Assembly (NCBI GenBank): GCA_944326565.1
Contig: CALVEL010000001.1
Coordinates: 124,001-188,000, forward strand
Reading direction: 5' to 3'
Origin: Candidatus Gastranaerophilales bacterium
Lineage (GTDB): Bacteria > Cyanobacteriota > Vampirovibrionia > Gastranaerophilales > Gastranaerophilaceae
DNA: 64,000 nt
Under the pieces are notes generated by a model. That model did no database searches and was not told the origin of the DNA. It saw nothing but the letters and a program-made list of their open reading frames with translations. Shown here one piece after another: positions 27,539 to 36,800 of this stretch (position 1 is the first letter of the stretch; each line of letters starts with the position of its first letter). Position numbers and translations under genes: made by a program.

Positions 27539-27886
27539 ATGCAATATAATGCGGGATGGATGCCAAAGTATGATTTAGAAGCTCGAATACAGCATACAAA
27601 GCTTGATAGCGGTTTGTATGGAATGCAGCCTATGCGCCTAGAGCGTATGGAAAAGCCTGCAACGCAAGATTTTAAAACTGTATTTTCAGGACTTGTTGAA
27701 AATTTTAATGCGGAATTGAATGCACCTGATAATCTTTTAAAAGATGTGATGAGCGGTAATAATAATATCGATATTCATGATGTAATGACAGCTATGGCAA
27801 AATCTGAAATAAGCGTAAACGTAGCGACTCAAATCACAGGAAAAGTCATCCAAGCGTATGACAAAGTTATGCAAATTCAGGTGTAA
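27539..27886 (+). CDS. fliE: Flagellar hook-basal body protein FliE (or type III inner-rod homologue)
   Basis: 115 residues, matching FliE in length and in its C-terminal helices. The pattern FSGLVENFNAELNAPD followed by IDIHDVMTAMAKSEISVN and VIQAYDKVMQIQV is the FliE signature (HDVM, K.YQEIM.MQ(V/I)). FliE sits on the MS ring/export gate at the base of the rod. It is directly upstream of fliF, the normal order in flagellar operons. No flgB or flgC precedes it. The purine-rich AAAGGCAGGG lies before the ATG. Confidence 0.88.
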   Translation: MQYNAGWMPKYDLEARIQHTKLDSGLYGMQPMRLERMEKPATQDFKTVFSGLVENFNAELNAPDNLLKDVMSGNNNIDIHDVMTAMAKSEISVNVATQITGKVIQAYDKVMQIQV

Positions 27887-27950
27887 AATAGATAAATAAT
27901 ATTCAAATCCAGATATAAAAATAATAATCTAAGAACAGACCGGGGAAAAT

Positions 27951-29597
27951 ATGGACTTTCAAAAAATACTTGAGAATAAACCTTTATTATATGGGATTAT
28001 AGGCGGACTAGTAATTTTGCTGGCTATTTTTACGACAATCGGAGTTGTTGTAAACAAGAATAAAAATACAAACGGCGCAGCAAGAATAGTAAGTGAAAAA
28101 CCGATAAAAGAGCGCCTAAATCTTTTGACAACTGATAATTTAGGCAAAGCTATCGAAATACAAGCTCTTTTGGCAAGAGAAGGTATCGTAGCAAGCAGAG
28201 AAGAAAACGGAACGAAATCAACTATTTTTCTGAAAGAATATACAGCAACTCAAAGAGACCAAGCACTTTTAGCAATAGTAAAAAGTGGTCTTATGGATCA
28301 GAATGTAGGATTAGAAATCTTTGATAAGGGTGATTTTACATCTACAAAAGAAGATAAAAAAATTCGTCTTGCTCGTGCAATAAATGGTGAATTATCAAGG
28401 TTAATAAGAAAAATTCCGCCGATTGAAAACGCTTCTGTATTTATTTCAATACCAGAACAATCACTGTTTACCTCAATGCAAAAGCCTGTAACGGCAACTG
28501 TACAAGTAACAATTCCAGTCGGAGATAAGCTTGACCCACTAAAAGTTAAAGCCATATCAAACCTTCTTTTAGGCAGTGTGAGCGGTCTTACAACCGATAA
28601 TATTTCAATTACCGATACAAATGGTAATGTATATTCCAGCATGATGGATGCTGATGATGAAATGCTTGAAAAACTTCAAGAAAATGATAAGTACATGCAG
28701 CAAAAAGTCTCAAGACAATTGGATAGAATGATAGGAGCCGGTAACTATACCGCAACGGTAAGCACGTTTTTAAGACAAGCGCCAATGGAAAGAACTCGTA
28801 TTGAATACGATCCTAATCAAAAAACAGCTGTTTCAGAACAATCTTTTACAGAAGGTTTAGGAGACCAAACTCGAGATACTAATAAAAATCCTAATGCCGT
28901 AAGTGTATATATACCAAATGGTCTTGCAGCAGGCGGGCAGGATTCAAGTCAGGACAGAAGCTATTCTCGTTCAGCTACTGAAACTCAATATGGGGTATCC
29001 AAAACACAGACAAGTGAATACATAAAACCTGGTGTAGTTGAGGAGATTTCAATAGCAGTTACAATGGATAAAAGCGCTATGCCCGCAGAAACAACAGTAG
29101 AAGAATTAAAAGAGTTGATAGCAAGTGCTGCAAGCCCGAAAGCATTACCTGAAAATGTAACAATAGCATTTTCTGATGCTTCAGATTTGAATTTAGCAGG
29201 TGACAGAATGGCAAATCTGCCAAAACCTGATGAGAGTGGAAATCCATGGTGGCTTACTCTGGCTTTATGTGCAATTGGTCTGATAACTGTATCAAAAGTT
29301 GTACAAAATAAATTGAGAAAGGCACAGGAAGAGCACGAACAAGAAGTCCAACGCTTGAAACAAAAAGAAATGGAACAAGACAGATTGATTCAAGAAATGG
29401 ATTCAAGAGCAGCACAATTGACTGAAAGACAGTCAGAATTGGCGAAAGGTCTTTTAGAAGCACAACAAAGAGAGTATCTTGCATTGCATACAACTGATGA
29501 TTTGGTAAATACTCTTACAAATATGTCAGCTAATTTGGCTGAAGCAAATGAAGAAGATGCTGCTGATAAAATTAAGAGCTGGATAGAAGAAACTTAA
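27951..29597 (+). CDS. fliF: Flagellar MS-ring protein FliF
   Basis: 548-residue inner-membrane ring protein. The N-terminal TM segment is at about 13-35 (LLYGIIGGLVILLAIFTTIG). The YscJ/FliF domain follows (about 45-215, including VFISIPEQSLFTSMQKPVTA and ISNLLLGSVSGLT), then the FliF C domain to a second TM at about 428-448 (WWLTLALCAIGLITVSKVV). The cytoplasmic tail is a coiled coil ending in a FliG-binding-type acidic segment (EEDAADKIKSWIEE). Good match in length and order. Supports a flagellar-type rather than injectisome-type ring, since SctJ is much shorter. Confidence 0.93.
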   Translation: MDFQKILENKPLLYGIIGGLVILLAIFTTIGVVVNKNKNTNGAARIVSEKPIKERLNLLTTDNLGKAIEIQALLAREGIVASREENGTKSTIFLKEYTATQRDQALLAIVKSGLMDQNVGLEIFDKGDFTSTKEDKKIRLARAINGELSRLIRKIPPIENASVFISIPEQSLFTSMQKPVTATVQVTIPVGDKLDPLKVKAISNLLLGSVSGLTTDNISITDTNGNVYSSMMDADDEMLEKLQENDKYMQQKVSRQLDRMIGAGNYTATVSTFLRQAPMERTRIEYDPNQKTAVSEQSFTEGLGDQTRDTNKNPNAVSVYIPNGLAAGGQDSSQDRSYSRSATETQYGVSKTQTSEYIKPGVVEEISIAVTMDKSAMPAETTVEELKELIASAASPKALPENVTIAFSDASDLNLAGDRMANLPKPDESGNPWWLTLALCAIGLITVSKVVQNKLRKAQEEHEQEVQRLKQKEMEQDRLIQEMDSRAAQLTERQSELAKGLLEAQQREYLALHTTDDLVNTLTNMSANLAEANEEDAADKIKSWIEET

Positions 29598-29642
29598 TTC
29601 AGCTGTATATCATAATAAAAAACAAAAAGAAAAGGGAAAATA

Positions 29643-30704
29643 ATGGCAATAAAAGGGTTTGACTTTGAGGCATTCGCGAAAAATTTAACAGCACAAGCAC
29701 AAGAAATTGTGCCCCAAGACTTTAATGAAAACCAAAAACAATATGTCGTAAATACTTTGTTTAATTTTTCACGTCTTGCTGGTGAAGCTCTTTATAACGA
29801 TAAAGAAAGCAATTTTAATGCAGACCAGGCTGCTATGATTACGCAAATTATCGCAGAATGGTCGTATCACAAATCTGTTGACCTAATAAGATCAGGGATT
29901 CCGCAGCAATTTTGGGATAATATAATGCAAAAAATTGCATTTACTATTTTTGAGATTGCAAAACAAACTTTTAAACAAAATTTACCTCAGGATCAAATTT
30001 TACAGCTAATTGAGCATCATGTAAAAAAGGCTTATGAAGAATCAATAAAAGAATTAAAAACAAAAAATCTGATAAATGATGCGCTAATGGATAAAGCAAT
30101 TCATCAGTCAAATATAGACAGTATGATGCAGCAGATGCAAGAAAATCAGGAAATAACACCAGAGCAGGCTAATGCTGTAGTACAACAACAAAATGTAGCA
30201 GCACAGAATGTTCCTCAAAATACTCCATCGGCCCCGGTATCTTCAAATGTGCCAGCTGCGCCTGTTGATATGTCAAAACCTATTGAAAAATACAAGCCTC
30301 CAAAACTTTTGAAACTCGTTGCAGTGGCATTGTTATTAAAAAGAGTAACAGATGACAGAGTACAGTCAATTCTAAATCATTTTGAGCAGGATGATGCTGG
30401 AACAGTTTTGAGATATATGTACGTGGATAACCTTGAAGAAAAGGTAGATCCTTCTGTTACAATGAGAGTCTTAGAAGATATTGGCAAAAATTTACCTTCT
30501 GCAACAGAAGTTAACACAAATTTGCTTGTAGATAAAGTGAAAGCAGTAGCTTCAATGATGGATAGAAAGAAGCTGGAAGCTATGGTACAGCTTGAAAGAC
30601 CGAATGTTAGAAGATTTATTTTTAATGCGTTGGAAGATGAATTCTATAAAATGCCCCCGAGAGTTGCGGCAGTTATTGCCTCACATTTAGAACATAGTGT
30701 ATAA
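29643..30704 (+). CDS. FliG-like protein (divergent rotor/switch component)
   Basis: 353 residues between fliF and fliH, the normal fliG position. Sequence match to FliG is weak. The second half (KLLKLVAVALLLKRVTDDRV, then ILNHFEQDDAGTVLRYM) has the feel of a FliG middle domain. I cannot find the charged torque helix of FliG-C that contacts MotA. Residues 170-225 are a Gln/Pro/Ala-rich linker that splits an N-terminal helical domain (about 1-165) from the C-terminal one. It could be a scaffold for the export cone that no longer drives rotation. Confidence 0.6.
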   Translation: MAIKGFDFEAFAKNLTAQAQEIVPQDFNENQKQYVVNTLFNFSRLAGEALYNDKESNFNADQAAMITQIIAEWSYHKSVDLIRSGIPQQFWDNIMQKIAFTIFEIAKQTFKQNLPQDQILQLIEHHVKKAYEESIKELKTKNLINDALMDKAIHQSNIDSMMQQMQENQEITPEQANAVVQQQNVAAQNVPQNTPSAPVSSNVPAAPVDMSKPIEKYKPPKLLKLVAVALLLKRVTDDRVQSILNHFEQDDAGTVLRYMYVDNLEEKVDPSVTMRVLEDIGKNLPSATEVNTNLLVDKVKAVASMMDRKKLEAMVQLERPNVRRFIFNALEDEFYKMPPRVAAVIASHLEHSV

Positions 30705-30716
30705 TATAATTAAATC

Positions 30717-31526
30717 ATGATTATAAAACGAAAAACAGTCAGAAAAACTGAAATTCCCAGGGAGGAGATAGCAGAAGTTCAGACTCAGGCAGATGGTTTA
30801 ATTATGGAACCGATGCCCTCAGCTGAGCAATTTTCTGATGAGGAGAGTTTTGAAATAACTCCACAGGATATAGAAACATCTGAGCAGATATTTGAGCCCG
30901 AAAAGATACAAGAACCCGAAGAGATAGATTTGTTCAATCTTGATAATATTGATTTTAAACAGCGCCAAGAGCGCCGTAGAGGAGATAGGCGCAGAGGTTT
31001 TCGCAGAGTTGATGATAGAAATCTTATATCAAGGGCAAGAGAAGAAGCTGATAGCATAAGAGAAGCTGCTAATAAAGAAGGTTATCAAGAAGGACTTAAT
31101 CGTGCAGCAGAAGATATTTCTCAGATAAAAGAGAGTCTTCAATCTTTTTTAAATGCACCACAAGAAGTTTTTGAGTATATTGCTCCTGATATTCTTGAAA
31201 TTAGTCTTGAAATTGCACAGAAAATTATTAAAGATGAAGTAACACAAAATCCGCAGATTGTAGTGGATAAAATTACGGAAATTCTCAAGACATTGTCAAA
31301 AGAAGAACCAAAAGTTACGATTAGGGTAAACCCTATGCAAGTGAGTATTGCAAAGCAAGCTATACCTGAGATATTGGATTCAGCAGGATTGGAAGCAAAA
31401 ATTGTTATATTACCTGATGAATCTGTAACAGAAGGCGGTTGTATAGTAAGTACCAATAACGGTGTAATTGATGCTACGATAGAAAGTCAAATTGCCGTAA
31501 TTAAGGAGGCATTGAAAGAAGTATAA
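30717..31526 (+). CDS. fliH: Flagellar/type III export stator protein FliH
   Basis: 269 residues. The N-terminal half is acidic and probably disordered, interrupted by an Arg-rich patch (RRGDRRRGFRRVDDR at about 88-102). A coiled coil (about 105-145) leads to the FliH/SctL C-terminal domain (LEISLEIAQKIIKDEVTQNP, VTIRVNPMQV, then PDESVTEGGCIVSTNNGVID), the part that binds the FliI ATPase. FliI itself is not in the window. Its stop overlaps the flhA ATG by one base. Confidence 0.87.
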   Translation: MIIKRKTVRKTEIPREEIAEVQTQADGLIMEPMPSAEQFSDEESFEITPQDIETSEQIFEPEKIQEPEEIDLFNLDNIDFKQRQERRRGDRRRGFRRVDDRNLISRAREEADSIREAANKEGYQEGLNRAAEDISQIKESLQSFLNAPQEVFEYIAPDILEISLEIAQKIIKDEVTQNPQIVVDKITEILKTLSKEEPKVTIRVNPMQVSIAKQAIPEILDSAGLEAKIVILPDESVTEGGCIVSTNNGVIDATIESQIAVIKEALKEV

Positions 31527-33631
31527 TGGCACAAGCACAAGGCTCAGCAGGGGGAACAAATTTAAGTGAAGTCGCTATGGCGATATTCGTTTTGCTGTTA
31601 ATTGTTCTTTTGCTTGTTGAATTGCCTAATTGGGTTGTAAACGTTTCAATTTGTTTGAATATAACCCTTGGGGTTGTGCTTTTGATGATATCTTTGTATG
31701 TTCGAAAAACTCTTGAATTGGCATCTTTCCCTTCAATTATTCTTATCGGTACGATGTTCAGACTTGTACTTTCAATCGCATCAACAAGACTTATTCTAGC
31801 CAAAGGTGAAGCCGGAGAAGTAATCCATGCATTTGGAACATTTGTTACCGGCGGTAACATGGTAGTCGGAGGTGTTATATTCCTTATTATCACAGTTGTT
31901 CAATTTATGGTAATTACCAAAGGTGCCGAGCGTATAGCAGAAGTTGCAGCAAGGTTTGCGTTGGATGCCATGCCTGGTAAGCAAATGACAATTGATGCCG
32001 ATTTTAATGCGGGATTGATATCTCCAGAAGAAGCCACTCAAAGACGTGAAGATTTGCAAAGAGAGTCAAATCTTTTTGGTTCCATGGATGGTGCTATGAA
32101 ATTTGTAAAAGGTGATACAATTGCTGGTATCATCATTGTTTTAATAAATATCATAGGCGGTTTGTGTGTCGGATGTCTTATGAATCAAATGCCAATTGCT
32201 GATGCTGTTCATACTTATACGGTATTAACAATAGGTGATGGTCTAGCATCTCAGTTACCTTCACTTTTAATGTCAATTGCAGCCGGTATATTTATGACAC
32301 GTGCTTCTGCTGCAAATTCTTTGGGTACTGATTTTACTTCTCAAATAAAAAGCAAGCCGAATGCTCTATTTTTAGCTTCAGGTTTTTTATTTCTACTTGC
32401 TTTTACTGGTCATACTTGGTTTTGGGAAGGTACGGGGCTTCCGTTTTTACCATTTTTCCTGTTTGCTATAGGACTTGGAATTACCGGATTTTCAACTCTT
32501 ATCAATGCCGATGTTCAGTCTCAATTAGGACAGTTAGAGAGTGTGCGTCAAAATATGCAGGATTTAGTTAATCCTAATAGGATGTATGAGCGCTTAGGGG
32601 TAGATATTTTAAGTTTGCAGGTCGGATCTAATTTGCTTGTAATTGCAGATCCTGACCAGGAAGGTCAATTATTGGCTAAAATTGCAGCTTTGCGTCAAAG
32701 AATTACTGATGAATTAGGTTATATTTTACCAAACATAAGAATTATGGACTCATCAGCGTTAGATGCTAATGAATATATGCTTCAAATCCGAGGAAACACT
32801 GTCGATACAGGATATGTTTATCCAGGAAGACTTATGGTAATTGCTGACCAGTGGGATGCAGTAAAAAAAGAGGTCCCGCAGGATGCTATTATCGGTATTG
32901 ATCCAACCTATCAGACTCAAGCTTACTGGATTACACCTGATGATGCTAAAACTGCCCGTTCTGTCACTGCATTTGATTCTACTGATGTAATTGTTACACA
33001 CTTGCAGGAATGTGTAAGAAAACACGTTGATGAAGTAATGATGAAAACTGATGTGCTTAAACTAATGGAACTTGTGAGATCGCAGGATCCTACTCTTGTT
33101 AACGATCTTGTGCCAACTATTATTTCAACAAGTGATTTGCGCAAAATTTTTGTTAACCTGATTAGAGAAAAAGTCTCTATAAAAGATATTATGTTTATTT
33201 TTGAAAGATTGTGCGATTATGCGAGATTTTCAAAAGAGCCTGATATCCTTTCAGAGCGTTTGCGTGCAGCTTTGGGCCGCCAAATTTGTTTAGCAAATGT
33301 TGAGGATGATAAAGTTTTATACGCTCTTACTCTTTCTCCAGAGTGGGAAAAGACATTGGATGACAGTTGTCAAAGAACAGAGCTTGGAACGATGTTTCTT
33401 TTAAATCCGATGCAGGTACAGGAGCTGATTGAAACAACAGCATCTACGTTAATGCGTGCAAATCAGGCTTGTGGTAGAAATCCTGTAATACTTTGTTCTC
33501 CAAGAATAAGGCTACCTTTGTATCAGCTTTTGGAAAGACATATTCCGACTATAGTTGTAATTTCTTATTCTGAGCTTATTACTGATATAAAAGTAGAAGC
33601 TGTTGATACAATCGGCGAAAGCTATGTTTAG
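31526..33631 (+). CDS. flhA: Flagellar/type III export gate protein FlhA
   Basis: 701-residue FHIPEP-family export gate, full length for the family. The first 330 residues hold about eight TM helices and the hallmark RLVLSIASTRLIL and GAERIAEVAARFALDAMPGK followed by the IDADFNAG cytoplasmic loop. The C-terminal nonameric ring domain continues to the end (RTELGTMFLLNPMQVQELIE). It follows fliH with a TAATG overlap, so it belongs to the same operon. FlhB, FliP, FliQ and FliR are not in the window. Confidence 0.95.
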   Translation: MAQAQGSAGGTNLSEVAMAIFVLLLIVLLLVELPNWVVNVSICLNITLGVVLLMISLYVRKTLELASFPSIILIGTMFRLVLSIASTRLILAKGEAGEVIHAFGTFVTGGNMVVGGVIFLIITVVQFMVITKGAERIAEVAARFALDAMPGKQMTIDADFNAGLISPEEATQRREDLQRESNLFGSMDGAMKFVKGDTIAGIIIVLINIIGGLCVGCLMNQMPIADAVHTYTVLTIGDGLASQLPSLLMSIAAGIFMTRASAANSLGTDFTSQIKSKPNALFLASGFLFLLAFTGHTWFWEGTGLPFLPFFLFAIGLGITGFSTLINADVQSQLGQLESVRQNMQDLVNPNRMYERLGVDILSLQVGSNLLVIADPDQEGQLLAKIAALRQRITDELGYILPNIRIMDSSALDANEYMLQIRGNTVDTGYVYPGRLMVIADQWDAVKKEVPQDAIIGIDPTYQTQAYWITPDDAKTARSVTAFDSTDVIVTHLQECVRKHVDEVMMKTDVLKLMELVRSQDPTLVNDLVPTIISTSDLRKIFVNLIREKVSIKDIMFIFERLCDYARFSKEPDILSERLRAALGRQICLANVEDDKVLYALTLSPEWEKTLDDSCQRTELGTMFLLNPMQVQELIETTASTLMRANQACGRNPVILCSPRIRLPLYQLLERHIPTIVVISYSELITDIKVEAVDTIGESYV

Positions 33632-33640
33632 GGCTTGTAT

Positions 33641-33862
33641 ATGAAAAAGGTGGTTTTATTTTTAATTGGAATTTATCAAAAAATTTCTAAACATACACCT
33701 GCAGTATGCAGGTTTTATCCGACTTGTTCTGAATATACAAGACAGGCTATTGAAAGGTATGGAATTATAAGAGGCGGTTGGCTTGGGATAAAAAGAATTT
33801 GCAGATGTCATCCGTTAAATGAAGGCGGGTATGACCCTGTGCCTGATGATTTGGAAAAATAA
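33641..33862 (+). CDS. yidD: Membrane protein insertion efficiency factor YidD
   Basis: Small amphipathic protein of about 73 residues that assists YidC-dependent insertion. The family signature is complete: IGIYQKISK, then [19 protein letters not shown] and [19 protein letters not shown] chose ATG 33641, 7 bases after AGGG, over the TTG two codons earlier (33635). The gene sits just behind flhA, away from the usual rpmH-rnpA-yidC cluster. Confidence 0.93.
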   Translation: MKKVVLFLIGIYQKISKHTPAVCRFYPTCSEYTRQAIERYGIIRGGWLGIKRICRCHPLNEGGYDPVPDDLEK

Positions 33863-33864
33863 GT

Positions 33865-36800
33865 TTATTTAATCCATTTAAAGCTTCTTACATAATTTGT
33901 GCCGTTGATATCACCAAAGATTTCTGCATTAAAAATCCTATAGATATTTTGGGAACCGTAATTTGGAATTTTATTTATTTCTGATAAAGTTTCCGGCTCA
34001 AGTTCATTTTTGTTTATCCAAGGTATTGTATTCAAAAGAGTATTCAATGAAACATTTTTTACTTTTCCGAATACATTGGTAATGTTATTTGATAGTGTTC
34101 CGTATACTTTCATATCAGCCATTGCATTTGAAAACTTGTACGTTCCGCTAAGGTACATATTCAGGTCTTTTCCGCTGGAATATATATTGATGTTTTGTGC
34201 TATACCGTTTTCGATATTGATATTCCCGCTTATACTTTCAAATTCACCTGTTTTTAGTGGTGTAATCAAGTCTACAATACTGTTTATTGAAAGTCCGGTT
34301 ATGCCTCCTTTTAATAAATTACCTGCTTTTAGAAGGTATTCAAGTGAGCCTAATTTAGGCATTTTACCATCAGCTACTATGAAATAACCATTTCCTGCAA
34401 GAGTATCTGAGCAGGTCTCATGACTTTTTGCATCACAACTTAATGCTACATTTCCTGTGATTGAGCCATAGATTTGGTTACGGATGTCAAATAATGCTTC
34501 AGCCATTATTTGGGCGTTTGAATTGTTCATGTTTATGATTGTGTTTATTTTATTTGTTATGAAATCGTATTTTAATGAGCCGTCTACAATTCCTTCTGCA
34601 AGTTTAAATTCAAAATCTTTGACGTCAAGCTGCATTTTTTCATTGAAACTCAGGTGGGTAGTAAAATCCTCGGCGCTTATATTTCTAACTTTGATAGTAT
34701 CTGCGCCGATTTCTGCATTATTGATTACGATTTGAGATAAATCTATATTTTCATTTGTTGCTGTTTGAGTTTTATTTCTATATAAATCGGATTCATAATC
34801 TCTTATTGCATCTGTTATTTTATTTATATTTAAATCATTTAGTTTAACTTTTAAGTTTTCAATTTTTAAAGGTGGTACAAGGTTATTTGCCATTACTGCT
34901 GATAAATTTACTCTGTTTGTCAGAACAACACCTTTTGATTCTATATTTATTTTATCGGGTTTAAAATCCAAGCTAACATCATTTATGGTTGAGTCAAAGA
35001 ATGGGATATCTATACTTGTGATTTCAAATTTACCAAGAATTTTAGGTCTTAAAGTTGTTCCGTTTATTAAAAGATCAGATGTAAAAATTCCCTGTTTCAT
35101 AAAGGGTTTTCTAAATATTATGTTGAATATTTTTGCATCTGTCGGGTTTTCTGTTTTTACTCTGAAATTTTTAAATGCGACATTATTATTAGGCAAAAAT
35201 TCCATAGTACCGTTTGATATTAATTGTGTGTTTGTGAAATTTTTGTTATTTTGAGATGCAATTATTTTATCATATTTAAAGTCATTTATTTTTAACCATT
35301 TTGGGGTGTAAATGCTGTCAAGATAAAGTTTAACAGGATTTGAAACATCTCCTATTGTTGCACCCATATAGTATAGATGTGAATTTTCAGCAATTTTCAC
35401 ATCTGTTTTTGATGTGATTTTATCTTTTGTCCCGTTTATTCTTGATGAAAGAATAATATCACCTTTGAGTTTTATCGGATATACGGCTTTGTTATTGAAA
35501 AATTGATCAAAGAATTCTTGAGTAGGTTTAGCGTTAACATATAGACTCAAATCAGGGTTTTTATAAATGTTATATATTTTGCCGTCTGTAAATATTGGCA
35601 TTTCACCAAAGTAAGCATTTATTTTATTTAGTGATAATGTGTCGTTTCTGACTAAGATATTTCCGCTATTGAATTTTATTTTCATATGCTTAGGTGCATA
35701 TACAAATTCTGTATTATCAAGTCTGGTAAATAATGATAGGTCGTTATGACGCATTCTTGCTGTAATATCCAGCACACCTTTCATATCTTGTATATCCTGA
35801 GGATTAAAGTTTTTAGGGAATATATCAAGTGTTTTTAAATGTTCAAGATTAGCGAGGTTTATATTTGACATTGAAAAATATCCGTTGATATCTTGTTTGG
35901 GTGTTAAAATATTTGAGATATCTGCAGTTAGAATGTAGTTATTACTATTAAAAGTACCTTTTAGCGGGGAAATTTTAAGTTTTGAATGGTCAAGATTAAA
36001 TGTGCCTCCATCTGTAATAATTATACTTTTGCTTCCTCTGTTTTTATAAATTTTCCCTTTTACAGACAGTGCATTATAATCAATTTTGTCAATTTTGCCT
36101 TTGTATTCGGCTGCAAAACTTGTGCTTATTGTTGAAAAATCTTTCAAGAACGGTATTTTTTTATTTTCGGGAAATGCCATTTGTAATGCATCTGATAATA
36201 TAAATTTATCTGAAATTACATTTGCATTTAAAATCATATCTTTTAATTTCCCGCTGGTTCTTATTTTAGAATTTGCGGTATTTGATGAAATATTAAAGTC
36301 GGCATCAAGATTATTAAAATTAATATATCCAGATAAATTTTTAAGTTTTAGCGGTACATCTTTTATAGAAATTGAATTGTTTATTAACTCGATTTTTCCA
36401 TTTGCAAATATATTTTTGTTAAATACGACATCATAGACGTCTTTTACTTGACCTGTGAGGTTTATATTGATATTCATAAGCCCGTCAGCTGTTTTGATTG
36501 GAGATACCAAGTTTTGAATATCTTTTAGCATAGGTGATGTCTGTATAATTTTCAAAAGATCTGAGGATTTTTGATTGAGACTTGATACTTTGAAATTTAA
36601 TACTCCTAAAAGAGTACAGGTCCCATCTACAGATACCGGCTTTTCGTTTAATGTGGCATACTCTGTTTTGAAATGGGTATTTTGATCATCAAATTTTAAT
36701 GAACCTTTACCGTTTTTAAGAGTCATATTATGAATATCAAGGAAGGAGGCTGTTGTATTATTAAAATTGAAAACACCCCAGGCATGAGGATCTTTTTTAT

